NCBI RefSeq assembly: GCF_004564235.1
Contig: NZ_SOMN01000017.1
Location: 44,403 to 108,402, forward strand
Length of the DNA: 64,000 nucleotides
Direction of reading: 5' to 3'
Source of the DNA: Cohnella luojiensis
Lineage (GTDB): Bacteria; Bacillota; Bacilli; Paenibacillales; Paenibacillaceae
Positions within the stretch are counted from its first letter, which is position 1. Every line of letters begins with the position of its first letter. A model generated the notes under the pieces. It was not told the DNA's origin. It saw only the letters and a program-made list of their open reading frames with translations, and made no database searches. Shown in pieces: positions 1-8,224 of this stretch. The position numbers and the translations under genes are program-made.

Positions 1-102
1 TCGTTGCGCGGTCTTTAATAGAGAGATCAGAAACCCGCACAGTACGACAAAAGCCACCATCGCAATCGCTATGCTCCACGTCATTACATCGTTGTTTTCC
101 AA
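1..102 (-). CDS. partial small membrane protein (N-terminal 34 residues)
   Basis: The reading frame starts at TTG (102-100), preceded by GGGAGG with a 7-base spacer, and runs off the left edge of the window. The visible residues begin MENNDVMTW and continue into one hydrophobic helix (about residues 9-29, IAIAMVAFVVLCGFLISLL) followed by basic residues, so this is the start of a short or N-terminally anchored membrane protein. I do not recognise the family. The start is chosen on the ribosome binding site alone. Confidence 0.5.
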   Translation of the reverse strand, partial: MENNDVMTWSIAIAMVAFVVLCGFLISLLKTAQR

Positions 103-495
103 GTGCAGCCCTCCCACCTCTAATGTATCGTTATATCCTTTCGTTACCCATGGCATAAGTACTGTGAAACAATTCCAGCTGAACACTAGGACAAGTCATC
201 TGGATAATGGTTGCAGGATATTCCTTTTTCAGGTAAAGTAGGCTTTAGCATAAGTCCTCTATCTCCTCTTCAAATGACTACCGGGGTAAAGCTCAACTAT
301 TGAACGAAACATTACGATGCTGCCTACATCCTTGAAAAAGAACCTCTAACCGATACAGACGCTTCCCTACGCTTTCGCGATTTGGGAGGCGTCGTTTTTT
401 TTCACGGAGGTGATTGAAACTTGTCCAGTTGCGTTTAATGGTAGTCAGTTAACCCTGCGGGGGAACACATCAATTAAACGGAGGTTGATCCTATC
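103..495. other. intergenic region
   Basis: A 393-base gap between the divergent partial membrane gene and the sugar-nucleotide operon. It holds a clear intrinsic terminator at 358-402 (listed separately) and the ribosome binding site CGGAGG just before 496. I looked for riboswitch cores (T-box, TPP, cobalamin, c-di-GMP) upstream of the terminator and found none. A small untranslated RNA ending at the terminator is possible but unsupported. Confidence 0.5.
358..402 (+). terminator. intrinsic terminator
   Basis: GACGCTTCCC pairs with GGGAGGCGTC (one T-G wobble) around a 16-base loop and is followed by GTTTTTTTT on the + strand. It lies 94 bases before the next gene and no + strand gene is visible upstream. 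It therefore either ends an unseen short transcript or attenuates the leader of the gene at 496. Confidence 0.75.
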
Positions 496-1539
496 ATGAA
501 AGCATTATTTCTTGCCGGAGGTTTAGGAACCAGGCTTCGCCCCTTGACGGAACATCTTCCGAAGCCGATGGCCCTGGTGGGTAATCGCCCTTGGTTAGAA
601 CACCTGCTTATGCATTACAACGAACAAGGCGTAAACGAATTCGTCATTGCCGTCAAACATTACCGCGAGCTGATCGAAAGCCATCTAGGCGATGGTTCCA
701 AATACGGAGTCAGAATTGATTACGCCGTCGAGAAGGAATTACTCGGGACGGCCGGCGCGATCAAGAACGCAGAACATCTACTGAACGACCGATTTATCGT
801 CGTGAACGCGGATATCATTCACCAGGTCGATCTCAAGTCCGCCATGAAATTCCATGAGAACCACGGCGGGGCCGTTACGATTTGCTTGACGGAAGTGGAC
901 GATCCTTCCCACTACGGAGTCGTCGAGCAAACCGGCAACGGCCGAATAACCCGTTTTATCGAGAAACCGAAAAAAGAAGAGGCACCGTCAAATCGAATCA
1001 ATGCCGGCATATACATTATGGAACGGAGCGCGCTGGACTTCGTGCCTGCCGGCAGATCCGTATCGATCGAGAAGGAGACGTTCCCGCTTCTGATCGAGAA
1101 CGGCAGAGGCGTATACGGCCATCCCATCGGAGGATATTGGATGGATATGGGGACCAAGGAGCGTTATCGCCAGCTTCATTGGGACTTGCTCGATCGCCGT
1201 TTCCCGGTCAAAATCGATGGCAAGGACATGGAGGACAAAGGCATCTGGCTCGGAGAAAACGTACGCGTCGGTCAAGGAGTATTATTCGTTCCTCCCGTCA
1301 TGATCGGAGATGACGTCACGATCGGAGATCGCGCGATTATCGGTCCTTATGCGGTAGTGGGCAAAGGAAGCCGAATTGGCAACCAGGTTCGTTTATCCAA
1401 TTCCATACTGTGGGATCGTTGTAAAATTCGCGGCGGCGCACAGCTGAACGAATGTATATTCGGCTCCGGCATGCAGGTCGGTCCCCATATTTTGCACGAA
1501 GCTGTTTGCAATCGTACTCTGGAGGTGCAACGCAGATGA
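496..1539 (+). CDS. NDP-sugar pyrophosphorylase (mannose-1-phosphate guanylyltransferase-like)
   Basis: A 347-residue nucleotidyltransferase, predicted to make an activated sugar (NDP-sugar + PPi) from NTP and a sugar 1-phosphate in the cytoplasm. The N-terminus has the family signature GGLGTRLRPLT followed by PKPM (residues about 8-25). The C-terminal third, from about residue 255, shows hexapeptide-like left-handed beta-helix repeats (IGDDVTIGDRAIIGPYAVVG), as in GDP-mannose pyrophosphorylases. An AACGGAGG ribosome binding site precedes the ATG. The gene overlaps the next by ATGA, so it is translationally coupled to the glycosyltransferase that probably uses its product. The exact sugar and nucleotide cannot be read from sequence alone. 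Confidence 0.9.
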   Translation: MKALFLAGGLGTRLRPLTEHLPKPMALVGNRPWLEHLLMHYNEQGVNEFVIAVKHYRELIESHLGDGSKYGVRIDYAVEKELLGTAGAIKNAEHLLNDRFIVVNADIIHQVDLKSAMKFHENHGGAVTICLTEVDDPSHYGVVEQTGNGRITRFIEKPKKEEAPSNRINAGIYIMERSALDFVPAGRSVSIEKETFPLLIENGRGVYGHPIGGYWMDMGTKERYRQLHWDLLDRRFPVKIDGKDMEDKGIWLGENVRVGQGVLFVPPVMIGDDVTIGDRAIIGPYAVVGKGSRIGNQVRLSNSILWDRCKIRGGAQLNECIFGSGMQVGPHILHEAVCNRTLEVQRR

Positions 1540-2717
1540 ACAACCGTCTTCCTCAGATCGCTTACGTAAGTACTTATGTTCCTAAGAAATGCGGACTTGC
1601 TACTTATACCCACCATTTGCGCGAGGCGATCACCCACGCTAAAGGCAATCGGTCGATCGATCCCGTTATCACCATGTGCAACCCGGATGAGCGTAGCGAC
1701 TACCCGGAGCCCTGGATGTTGCCGCTCATTAAGCAAGATCCGGAAGATTACAAGAAAGTAGCCGATGCGATCAATCAAAGCTCGGTGGATGTCGTATCCC
1801 TTCAGCATGAATTCGGAATATTCGGCGGCGAGGCCGGCTCTCATATCATCGATTTTTTGCGGCGCGTGAAAAAACCGGTCATTACGACCTTTCATACCGT
1901 TTTCGAGCATCCCGTTGCTCCCTATGCCGACGTGCAGAAGGAAATCGCGCGTTGGAGCGATCATAATCTCGTCATGAACCGCAAGGGAATCGGATATTTG
2001 CACGATAACTTCGAGGTGCCGTTCGAGAAAATAACATTCATTCCGCATGGGACTCCGGTGCCCAACCGTGCGGACCGAGTAAACGTTCGCAGGGCAGCCA
2101 AATGGGAGAACCGCAAGGTGTTATTCACATTCGGATTGCTTGGACGCAGCAAGGGAATCGAGCTGATCCTTCGTTCGTTAGCAACCGCCGTTCAGGCAGT
2201 TCCGGAATTGCTCTACGTCATAGCGGGCCAGACTCATCCCGAAGTGCGCAAGCATGAAGGAGAAGCTTACCGCGAAGAACTCATGGAGCTGATCATGGAG
2301 CTCGGACTGAAGCATCACGTACAATGGATGAATGTTTACGTGCCGGAAGAGCAATTGGTCTCCCTAATCTCCGCGTGCGATTTATATGTCACGCCTTATC
2401 CCGGGATGAGTCAGATCACTAGCGGTACTCTTGCCTATGCGGCAGGGTTAGGCAGACCGATTCTATCCACCCCCTATGTGTATGCCAAGGATTTGGTTCA
2501 GGGGCATGAAGAGATGTTGCTTCCGTTCGGCGATGTGAAGGCGTGGAGCTCAAAATTGATTGAATTGTTTACGTATCCGGGGATGTTGACCGAATGGGAA
2601 CGCGTCATATCGGATATCGGGCGAAGTATGCATTGGCCGCATGTGGGGGCGCAACACTTGCGGTTGTTTCAACAAGTCATCTTGAAGCAGAGAGATAAGA
2701 TTGCCGATGTCGGCTAA
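1536..2717 (+). CDS. GT4-type glycosyltransferase
   Basis: A 393-residue group 1 glycosyltransferase. I start it at ATG 1536, which overlaps the preceding stop (ATGA) and has GGAGGTG 8 bases upstream; the frame is open further upstream but without a start signal. The N-terminal Rossmann half begins IAYVSTYVPKKCGLATYT, a donor-proximal glycine-rich loop common in GT4 enzymes. The C-terminal half has the nucleotide-sugar domain (FGLLGRSKGIELILRSL, then VTPYPGMSQITSGTLAYA with the acidic and serine/threonine positions that bind the donor). Operon context suggests it transfers the sugar activated by the upstream gene. No signal peptide; likely cytoplasmic or membrane-associated. Confidence 0.88.
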   Translation: MNNRLPQIAYVSTYVPKKCGLATYTHHLREAITHAKGNRSIDPVITMCNPDERSDYPEPWMLPLIKQDPEDYKKVADAINQSSVDVVSLQHEFGIFGGEAGSHIIDFLRRVKKPVITTFHTVFEHPVAPYADVQKEIARWSDHNLVMNRKGIGYLHDNFEVPFEKITFIPHGTPVPNRADRVNVRRAAKWENRKVLFTFGLLGRSKGIELILRSLATAVQAVPELLYVIAGQTHPEVRKHEGEAYREELMELIMELGLKHHVQWMNVYVPEEQLVSLISACDLYVTPYPGMSQITSGTLAYAAGLGRPILSTPYVYAKDLVQGHEEMLLPFGDVKAWSSKLIELFTYPGMLTEWERVISDIGRSMHWPHVGAQHLRLFQQVILKQRDKIADVG

Positions 2718-3948
2718 TGACGCGTTTATCCGTCCGGAGGCGAGACCCTCCTTCGCCCATCTGCGCCGCCTGACGGATGACACGGGATTATTAGAGCACG
2801 CGCTTGGAAGAATCCCTCGCCGACGCGAGGGATATACGACCGACGATAATGCGCGAGCGTTATGGACGGTCACGGAATGGCTTTCCTTCCATGACGATAA
2901 AGCCGTAGGACCCGAAGATCGTGCCGAGCTTAATCGTCTGGCCGATATTTATTTGGCATTCATGCTTTGGTCGCAAGACGATGACGGCTGGTGGTTAAAT
3001 AATTTCGCTTATGACCGAACGCTCGAGCCAGAAGAAATCTCGCACGATTGCCAAGGCCGGTCGATATGGTCCTGTGCCGACGCATGGATCCGCCTCGATG
3101 GCCACAAGGGAGAAACCGCGAGAATCATCATAGAGCGGGCGCTTCCTACGCTTGTCAGAATCGATTCCCTTAGGGGTCAAGCGTTCGCGATGGCAGCTTG
3201 CGCCCACTTGCTCGAGGCTTCGAGGAATGGGACGATTGAGTTACCCTCGAATATCGAAAACGAGCTTAACCATCATCTCATCAGGCTGGAACAATTGTTA
3301 AACGGAGCTTTCCGCCATTTCTCCGATGATAACTGGCGCTGGTTCGAGCCGGCGATGACTTATAGCAACGGAGTATTGCCTTGGGCCATGCTCAGAACCT
3401 ATCGATATACGGAGCGTCCGGAAACCTTGCAAACGGGTTTAGATAGCTTGTCTTTTCTACTCGAAGTCATGACCACCGAAGACGGACATCTGAGACCGAT
3501 CGGTAACGAGGGCTGGTGCACCTCTGATTCCGATAATATAAGCATGTGGGACCAGCAACCGCTCGAGATGTTCAAGCTTGCGCTTGCTTTGGAAGAGGCT
3601 GTATTGACTACCGGACTAGCCGAAAAGGATCAGAGCTCGCGTTTGGTAGGCAGCGCTCAGGGTAAAGCGACTTCGGACTCCCACTCTCGGACGGAAAAGG
3701 GGGCTTACGTTCAGCATGCCTTGTTAGACCGCTCAGGATTTAGTATCGGGAGTAAATCGCATTATCGCTCGGTAAGAGACCAATGTCGGGAATGGTATTA
3801 CGGCGCCAACGATCTGAACGTGGCGATGGTCGATCCGGAGGACGGCAGCTGTTGCGACGGTCTTACGAAGCACGGTCCCAACATTAACTGCGGAGCGGAA
3901 GCAACGATCTCCTACTTGATGACCGAAGCGTTGTGCCGTCGGGAATGA
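2707..3948 (+). CDS. predicted (alpha/alpha)-barrel carbohydrate-active protein
   Basis: A 413-residue protein translated from ATG 2707 inside the end of the glycosyltransferase gene (11-base overlap). A TTG two codons earlier is possible; neither has a strong ribosome binding site, which suggests coupling. It has conserved-looking motifs GYTTDDNARAL near the N-terminus, SHDCQGRSIW, then FEPAMTYSNGVLPWAML and DQQPLEMFKLALALEEA. Their aromatic/acidic character and regular helix spacing resemble six-hairpin glycosidases or phosphorylases that often travel with GT4 enzymes. I infer a role in making or trimming the same glycan. The reaction is not assignable. Confidence 0.7.
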   Translation: MSANDAFIRPEARPSFAHLRRLTDDTGLLEHALGRIPRRREGYTTDDNARALWTVTEWLSFHDDKAVGPEDRAELNRLADIYLAFMLWSQDDDGWWLNNFAYDRTLEPEEISHDCQGRSIWSCADAWIRLDGHKGETARIIIERALPTLVRIDSLRGQAFAMAACAHLLEASRNGTIELPSNIENELNHHLIRLEQLLNGAFRHFSDDNWRWFEPAMTYSNGVLPWAMLRTYRYTERPETLQTGLDSLSFLLEVMTTEDGHLRPIGNEGWCTSDSDNISMWDQQPLEMFKLALALEEAVLTTGLAEKDQSSRLVGSAQGKATSDSHSRTEKGAYVQHALLDRSGFSIGSKSHYRSVRDQCREWYYGANDLNVAMVDPEDGSCCDGLTKHGPNINCGAEATISYLMTEALCRRE

Positions 3949-3950
3949 TG

Positions 3951-3999
3951 AAAAAAAAAGCTGTCCCAAAGTGAATTTACTTCGGAGCAGCTTTTTTTT
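3951..3999. terminator. bidirectional terminator between convergent genes
   Basis: A run of nine A, then GCTG...CC, a loop, GG..CAGC and eight T form a stem readable from both strands. It lies between the stop of the + operon (3948) and the end of egsA, and its right arm overlaps the last codons of egsA (stop at 3977-3979), so both convergent units probably end here. Confidence 0.75.
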
Positions 4000-5089
4000 C
4001 ATTGTATTTTTTCAGAAGGGTATGTCTATTAGATCGAATATGATGGGCTTCCCGCATGCTTAGAGATAACAGATCGCCGCTTACGCCAAGTTGTTCAGGC
4101 GATGTCGGTCCGCCGACCTTCAAGAGTAACTGCTTAATCGCATGCTCACCGGGTATCCGATCGATTTCCTCCAGCAACGTTTGACGATGCTCCTCGGGAA
4201 ACAGCTCGGGAGAATCGATTGCCAAGCCGTGGTACAATCGTGAAATTTCAGCGCAGGCTACCCCTACCTTGGCACCATGCAAGATTTGTCTTCGGCCGAG
4301 CCTCATGAATTCCATTTCCCAATAGTGGGACAGATGATGCTCGGCTCCCGAGGCTGGATGAGACTGGCCGAACTTCAGCATCGCGAATCCCGATTCGATA
4401 AGCGCGCGCGTCAATATTTCGATTCCCTTCGGGCTTCGCTTCTCGATTTCTTCGCAATTGTCCACGCAAAGTTGCAGGGCGTGGCGGGTTTGCTCCGCCA
4501 CTGCCTCCGAGTATGGCTCGCCGCCCGCAAGGCTGCCGAACTTCCAGTCGAACAAAGACGTATATTTGCCCAGCATGTCTCCGAAGCCGGCTGCGATCAT
4601 GCCGTCCGGCGCTTTCGTTAATAAATCCAAATCCGCGAATATAGCGGAAGGACCGATTGCCGCGATCGTCTTCTTCTCTCCGCGAATAATCAACGGGGCG
4701 CCTATAGAATTAAAACCGTCCACCGACGGCGCAGTCGGAACCGACACGAACGGAATGCCCACTGCATATGCCGAGAAACGGGCAATGTCATGCAGCGTTC
4801 CCGAGCCGACCGCAAGTACGATTTCAGCGGAGCTTTGTTTAAGATCTAGCTCTAGTTGAACGACTGATGCCTCGTCGGCAATCACGTCGCCCTGCTTGTC
4901 CGGATTGATAAGAGTGATACAGACGTTCATGCCCGCATTTTCGATAAGCTGACCAAGCACTCGCCCGACGACTTCGAAAGTGTTGGAATCCGCTGCGATG
5001 GATATCCTTTGGAGCCTATTTCTCAGCAAATAAGGAGCTACTTGCCGGATGGCTCCGGCTTCGATGAGAACGGGTTCAATAATTGACAT
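3977..5089 (-). CDS. egsA: sn-glycerol-1-phosphate dehydrogenase (EgsA/AraM)
   Basis: A 370-residue enzyme of the iron-alcohol-dehydrogenase/GldA superfamily, predicted to reduce dihydroxyacetone phosphate to sn-glycerol 1-phosphate with NAD(P)H. The dinucleotide-binding loop AVGSGTLHDIARF is at about residues 93-105. Metal ligands are supplied by the Asp of the FGDMLGKYTSLFDW region, by GQSHPASGAEHHLSHYWEM and by LHGAKVGVA. Length fits the family (B. subtilis AraM is about 390 residues). GAGGGGG precedes the ATG. In Bacillales the G1P product feeds heptaprenylglyceryl phosphate synthesis. The neighbouring sugar-nucleotide and glycosyltransferase genes suggest a glycolipid link, but that is inference. 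Confidence 0.88.
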   Translation of the reverse strand: MSIIEPVLIEAGAIRQVAPYLLRNRLQRISIAADSNTFEVVGRVLGQLIENAGMNVCITLINPDKQGDVIADEASVVQLELDLKQSSAEIVLAVGSGTLHDIARFSAYAVGIPFVSVPTAPSVDGFNSIGAPLIIRGEKKTIAAIGPSAIFADLDLLTKAPDGMIAAGFGDMLGKYTSLFDWKFGSLAGGEPYSEAVAEQTRHALQLCVDNCEEIEKRSPKGIEILTRALIESGFAMLKFGQSHPASGAEHHLSHYWEMEFMRLGRRQILHGAKVGVACAEISRLYHGLAIDSPELFPEEHRQTLLEEIDRIPGEHAIKQLLLKVGGPTSPEQLGVSGDLLSLSMREAHHIRSNRHTLLKKYNEKKAAPK

Positions 5090-5112
5090 TTTGTTTCCCC
5101 CTCTGTAAGCAA

Positions 5113-5515
5113 CTCGCTCCGCGGAGCGGAATAGCGCCGCCTGGCGGTCTTATTTGCCCAAAACTCGCTCCGTGGAGCGGAATAGCGCCGTGTGGCGGTC
5201 TTATTTGCCCAAAACTCGCTCCGCGGAGCGGAATAGCACCGCCTGACGGTCTTATTTGCCAAAAATCCGCTCCACGGAGCGGAATAGCACCGCCTGGCGG
5301 TCTTATTTGCCCAAAACTCGCTCCTCGAAGCGGAATAGCACCGCCTGGCAGTCTTATTTGCCCAAAACTCGCTCCTCGGAGCGGAATAGCGGCGCGGGGC
5401 GGTCTTATTTACCCAAAACTCGCTCCGCGGAGCGAAATAGCGCCGTCTGGCGGTCTTATTTGCCCAAAATCCGCTCCACGGAGCGGAATAGCGCCGCCTG
5501 GCGGTCTTATTTTCA
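5113..5515. repeat. array A: 8 tandem 51-bp palindromic units
   Basis: Eight units begin at 5113, 5164, 5215, 5266, 5317, 5368, 5419 and 5470, so every interval is exactly 51 bases. Each unit carries two hairpins: the 12-base palindrome GCTCCGCGGAGC (its two central bases vary: GC, GT, AC, TC) and CCGCC-T-GGCGG, followed by TCTTATTTGCCCAAAA. The array starts within 7 bases of the stop codon of the pseudouridine synthase (minus strand) and ends before the egsA promoter region. Because 51 is divisible by three, long frames stay open on both strands, but I judge them non-coding. Read on the minus strand, the hairpin followed by GAGTTTT resembles an iterated weak terminator. Confidence 0.95.
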
Positions 5516-5519
5516 ACAG

Positions 5520-6713
5520 CTAGTCCTGTTTTCGTCGCAGTTTGTTCAGCGCTTGAATGAGATCGTCAGGCAATGGCGCGCTCACTTGCTGCTTATCTCC
5601 TGTCCATGGGTGGCTCCAGATGAGACGCTCCCCGTGCAGAGCTTGCCTGGAGATGACTCCCCGTTTGCCCCCATATAGCCCGTCCCCGGCAAGAGGGTGA
5701 TTAATCGAGGACATATGCACCCTGATCTGATGCGTGCGTCCCGTCTCCAAACGCAACCGTACGAGAGTATGGTCCGACAATCGTTCCATTACCTCGTAGT
5801 GAGTCACCGCCGGATCGCCCGTATCGCTCACCCGGCGGCGGGTGGAGTGATGGCGATCCTGGCCGATCGGTTTGTCGATTCGGCCTTTATTGCCTTCCAC
5901 GTATCCTTCCGCTAATGCCACGTAAATGCGCTCGATCGTTTTCTCCCGCATCGCCTTGTCGTATTGATAGTGCGCGAATTCATTCTTGGCGTAGAGGACC
6001 GGACCTGTCGTATCCTTATCTATCCGATGAACGTGGCGAATCCGCACGTCCTGGCCCGACATCTCATAATAAGCGGCTACCGCGTGAGCAAGCGTCTTGC
6101 GCTGGCCCTTTTCGCTCGGGTGCACCTCGATGCCGGCAGGCTTGTTTACGATTAGCGTAAACTCGTCTTCGTACAAAATATTAAGCTCCATCCAATCGGA
6201 CGGAAAATCCCGTGTCTCCCTTGGGAACAAGTGCAGCCGAAGGCTAGGACCGTGCAACACACATCCGCGCGTTTGCAATAGCTTGGTAACGAGCTTGGGA
6301 GGTAAGGGCAAATGTCTGCTAATAACGGACATCGGCGCTCCCGTTAGCTGGTCAGGCAACCGGATATCCATCCATTCTCCCTTTATGCGCCCCATGGGCA
6401 ATAAAGGATGATGTCCTCCACCGCCGCTTACTCTATTGCTTCCAACGCGACTCGCGGGAGCACCGCTGCTGCCGCTCCGTTTAGGTGCCGTTCCACGCTC
6501 GTTCGGCTTCTTGATATCTTCCGCCCGCTCCCTGCTAGCCGGACGCTCTCCTTGCGGTTTGCGATCGTTGTATTTTTTAGGCGCGCCCGTTCCCGCGCCT
6601 GAACCTGAACTCCTTAACGTTCCCGAGCCGCCTCTATCCCTGCGCCCGTTTCTTTCGTTCCCGCCAGCTTGTTTCGGACCGCCGCGCTGCCGATTTCGTC
6701 CTGCTCCACTCAT
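5520..6713 (-). CDS. RluA-family 23S rRNA/tRNA pseudouridine synthase with basic disordered N-terminus
   Basis: A 397-residue protein. Residues 1 to about 105 are low complexity, rich in Gly, Arg, Ser and Lys (several RGG-like and GSG runs), which is unusual for the family and probably a flexible RNA-binding tail. The remainder is an RluA-type enzyme that converts uridine to pseudouridine. An S4-like region is followed by VNKPAGIEVHPS and the catalytic motif HRIDKDTTG, with Asp232 as nucleophile, then RLETGRTHQIRVH. The ATG at 6713 has GGAGG 9 bases upstream, supporting inclusion of the tail. Array A begins immediately after its stop codon, and no other terminator is visible. Confidence 0.88.
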   Translation of the reverse strand: MSGAGRNRQRGGPKQAGGNERNGRRDRGGSGTLRSSGSGAGTGAPKKYNDRKPQGERPASRERAEDIKKPNERGTAPKRSGSSGAPASRVGSNRVSGGGGHHPLLPMGRIKGEWMDIRLPDQLTGAPMSVISRHLPLPPKLVTKLLQTRGCVLHGPSLRLHLFPRETRDFPSDWMELNILYEDEFTLIVNKPAGIEVHPSEKGQRKTLAHAVAAYYEMSGQDVRIRHVHRIDKDTTGPVLYAKNEFAHYQYDKAMREKTIERIYVALAEGYVEGNKGRIDKPIGQDRHHSTRRRVSDTGDPAVTHYEVMERLSDHTLVRLRLETGRTHQIRVHMSSINHPLAGDGLYGGKRGVISRQALHGERLIWSHPWTGDKQQVSAPLPDDLIQALNKLRRKQD

Positions 6714-7099
6714 GCCGTATTTCCTCCGATTCCATTCCGCGCCCTGCAGCTATATGCATGGCTTTGCCGACCAATATACGGGAACGCCTATTCAAAGTCA
6801 ACCCTTAGGAAGCCTCGGACGAGAAATGAGGGGTTTATTATATTCGTGTTCCGAAAAATGATTAAATATGGCAGAGCAACCAAACGACGGCATTCCGGCC
6901 TGAAAATCCGCCACTTTTCCCTTTCGACTATCATAGGAACATCTGCCGTTATTAGACGGATAAACTCGACTGCTCCCGCTTTCGTTTAAACAAGCCATTT
7001 TACAACAAAATAACACCGTTGCCACATTCTTACTTTAGATATAACGTTGATATTAGGGGATTGTCCCCCTTAAACATGACCCCGGGAGGTTTTATCGAG
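6714..7099. other. intergenic region between divergent genes
   Basis: A 386-base region between the divergent starts of the pseudouridine synthase and the acidic protein. Apart from the two ribosome binding sites I see no palindrome, repeat or RNA motif. Weak -10-like stretches (such as TATAAC near 7040) are not convincing. Confidence 0.4.
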
Positions 7100-7423
7100 A
7101 TGGACTTGAACGCCGAAGAAGTAGTTGTGGTTGAAGGATTGGAAGCGGATTCAGAAGTTGAAGCAGTTGCTGAAGAAGTAGAAATCGCGGCGGAAGAAGT
7201 TGAGATTGTCGCGGAAGAGGTTGACGCGGTAGAAGCAAGCGCGGATGAGGAAGAAGCCGCCGAAGAAGCTTCCGAAGAAGTTATTGCCGAGGCAGAAGAA
7301 GCTGTCGAAGCGGAAGAAGCTGAAGTTACTGCCGAAGCCGAAGCGGATGAGCCTGCCGAAGCCGAAGTTGCCGCGCATGAATCCGAATCTTCCGACGAGG
7401 AGTCGGAGTCGGTCGCTGACTAA
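7100..7423 (+). CDS. small highly acidic Glu/Ala-rich protein
   Basis: A 107-residue protein starting at ATG 7100, which has GGGAGG 10 bases upstream; an in-frame ATG at 7076 lacks such a site. Nearly half the residues are Glu or Asp, in a repetitive pattern of two hydrophobic or Ala residues then two or three Glu (VEAVAEEVEIAAEEVEIVAE), ending in a Ser/Glu stretch. There is no signal peptide or membrane helix. The heptad-like spacing suggests a long acidic helix or disordered chain. I recognise no family. A strong terminator follows 18 bases after the stop, which supports a real transcription unit. Confidence 0.6.
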   Translation: MDLNAEEVVVVEGLEADSEVEAVAEEVEIAAEEVEIVAEEVDAVEASADEEEAAEEASEEVIAEAEEAVEAEEAEVTAEAEADEPAEAEVAAHESESSDEESESVAD

Positions 7424-7441
7424 TTTATCCGGTTGATCGAA

Positions 7442-7486
7442 GGGGCTTTCCCGCCAGGTCTGAGAAGACCGTTACGGGAAAGCCCC
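7442..7486. terminator. terminator with nested hairpin
   Basis: GGGGCTTTCCCG (7442-7453) pairs perfectly with CGGGAAAGCCCC (7475-7486). The 21-base loop contains a second hairpin, GGTCT-GAGA-AGACC. It lies between the convergent acidic-protein gene (+) and TPR gene (-). The T tract is poor on both strands, so termination strength is uncertain. The same inner GTCTGAGAAGAC element occurs in the terminator near 35800. Confidence 0.7.
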
Positions 7487-7492
7487 TTGCCG

Positions 7493-8164
7493 TTAGCCGC
7501 GATTGCGGAAAAAGCTGCGGAGAGCCCACTTGCGCTCATGACGTTTCATATAACGCGGCAATGAACGGAATAGTTGACGGCATTCACGGTACGCGTTAGC
7601 CGCTTCCTCCGGTTGTCCCAGGCTCTCATATACCGAGCCTAGCCGGTAATATGCTTCGCAGGAGGAAGAATTAACGGTCTTGAATTCCTGCAGATAAGAG
7701 ATGGCTTTAACCGGATCCGATTTCGAGAACGATTCGGCGAGACGCAAATACGGCTGACCGTACTTAACCCTAGGGCTTATGGACAGCGCGAGCCGCATCT
7801 CCCGCTCCCCATCCTCCGAATTTCCCAATGCAAGGGTGCAAGTCCCCCTGTCGCTCCAGTACTCTGCGGAATGATCCATCTGATTCTCGATTCCGAGAAG
7901 GATTTCTCGAGCTTGATGATACTTCTTGCTCTCGATTAATAATCGCGCGAGTTCGGATTTAGCCGAGACGTCATGAGGACTTAGATGGAGCTGGCGCTTC
8001 CACTTCGCGATGGAATTACGCCTGCGGAACGGACGTACTAAACTCGGCGATAACCCAATAAACCGTCGTTCCAAAACATAGATAATGATAAGCAACACCA
8101 GGATCGCTATGAACGGACTTCCGAACAACCAAGTTAAACCGATGAACAGCAATATTTTACTCAT
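7493..8164 (-). CDS. membrane-anchored TPR protein
   Basis: A 223-residue protein with an N-terminal hydrophobic segment (about residues 4-30, LLFIGLTWLFGSPFIAILVLLIIIYVL) followed by basic residues, so the remainder should face the cytoplasm. From about residue 65 on it shows tetratricopeptide-like helix pairs (SELARLLIESKKYHQAREIL, AYYRLGSVYESLGQPEEAANAYREC). TPR repeats usually mediate protein-protein contacts, but no partner is evident. GGAGGG lies 11 bases before the ATG. It is 61 bases downstream of hrpB on the same strand and may be co-transcribed with it. Confidence 0.75.
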   Translation of the reverse strand: MSKILLFIGLTWLFGSPFIAILVLLIIIYVLERRFIGLSPSLVRPFRRRNSIAKWKRQLHLSPHDVSAKSELARLLIESKKYHQAREILLGIENQMDHSAEYWSDRGTCTLALGNSEDGEREMRLALSISPRVKYGQPYLRLAESFSKSDPVKAISYLQEFKTVNSSSCEAYYRLGSVYESLGQPEEAANAYRECRQLFRSLPRYMKRHERKWALRSFFRNRG

Positions 8165-8224
8165 CAGATACTAAGCCCTCCATTCTCACTTATTTGGTGT
8201 CCAAGCCGCACCGTATTCTCGTCA

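Noticed and set aside
103..357. Riboswitch or T-box before the terminator at 358-402
   Set aside because: I found no conserved core of the known classes. Only the terminator is supported.
1347..2048. A long minus-strand frame opposite the glycosyltransferase
   Set aside because: Antisense shadow of a strong gene pair with clear motifs and start signals on the + strand.
5083..5523. A + frame of 146 residues in array A
   Set aside because: Same reason: 51-base units kept open in frame, no upstream signal, and it overlaps the egsA start.
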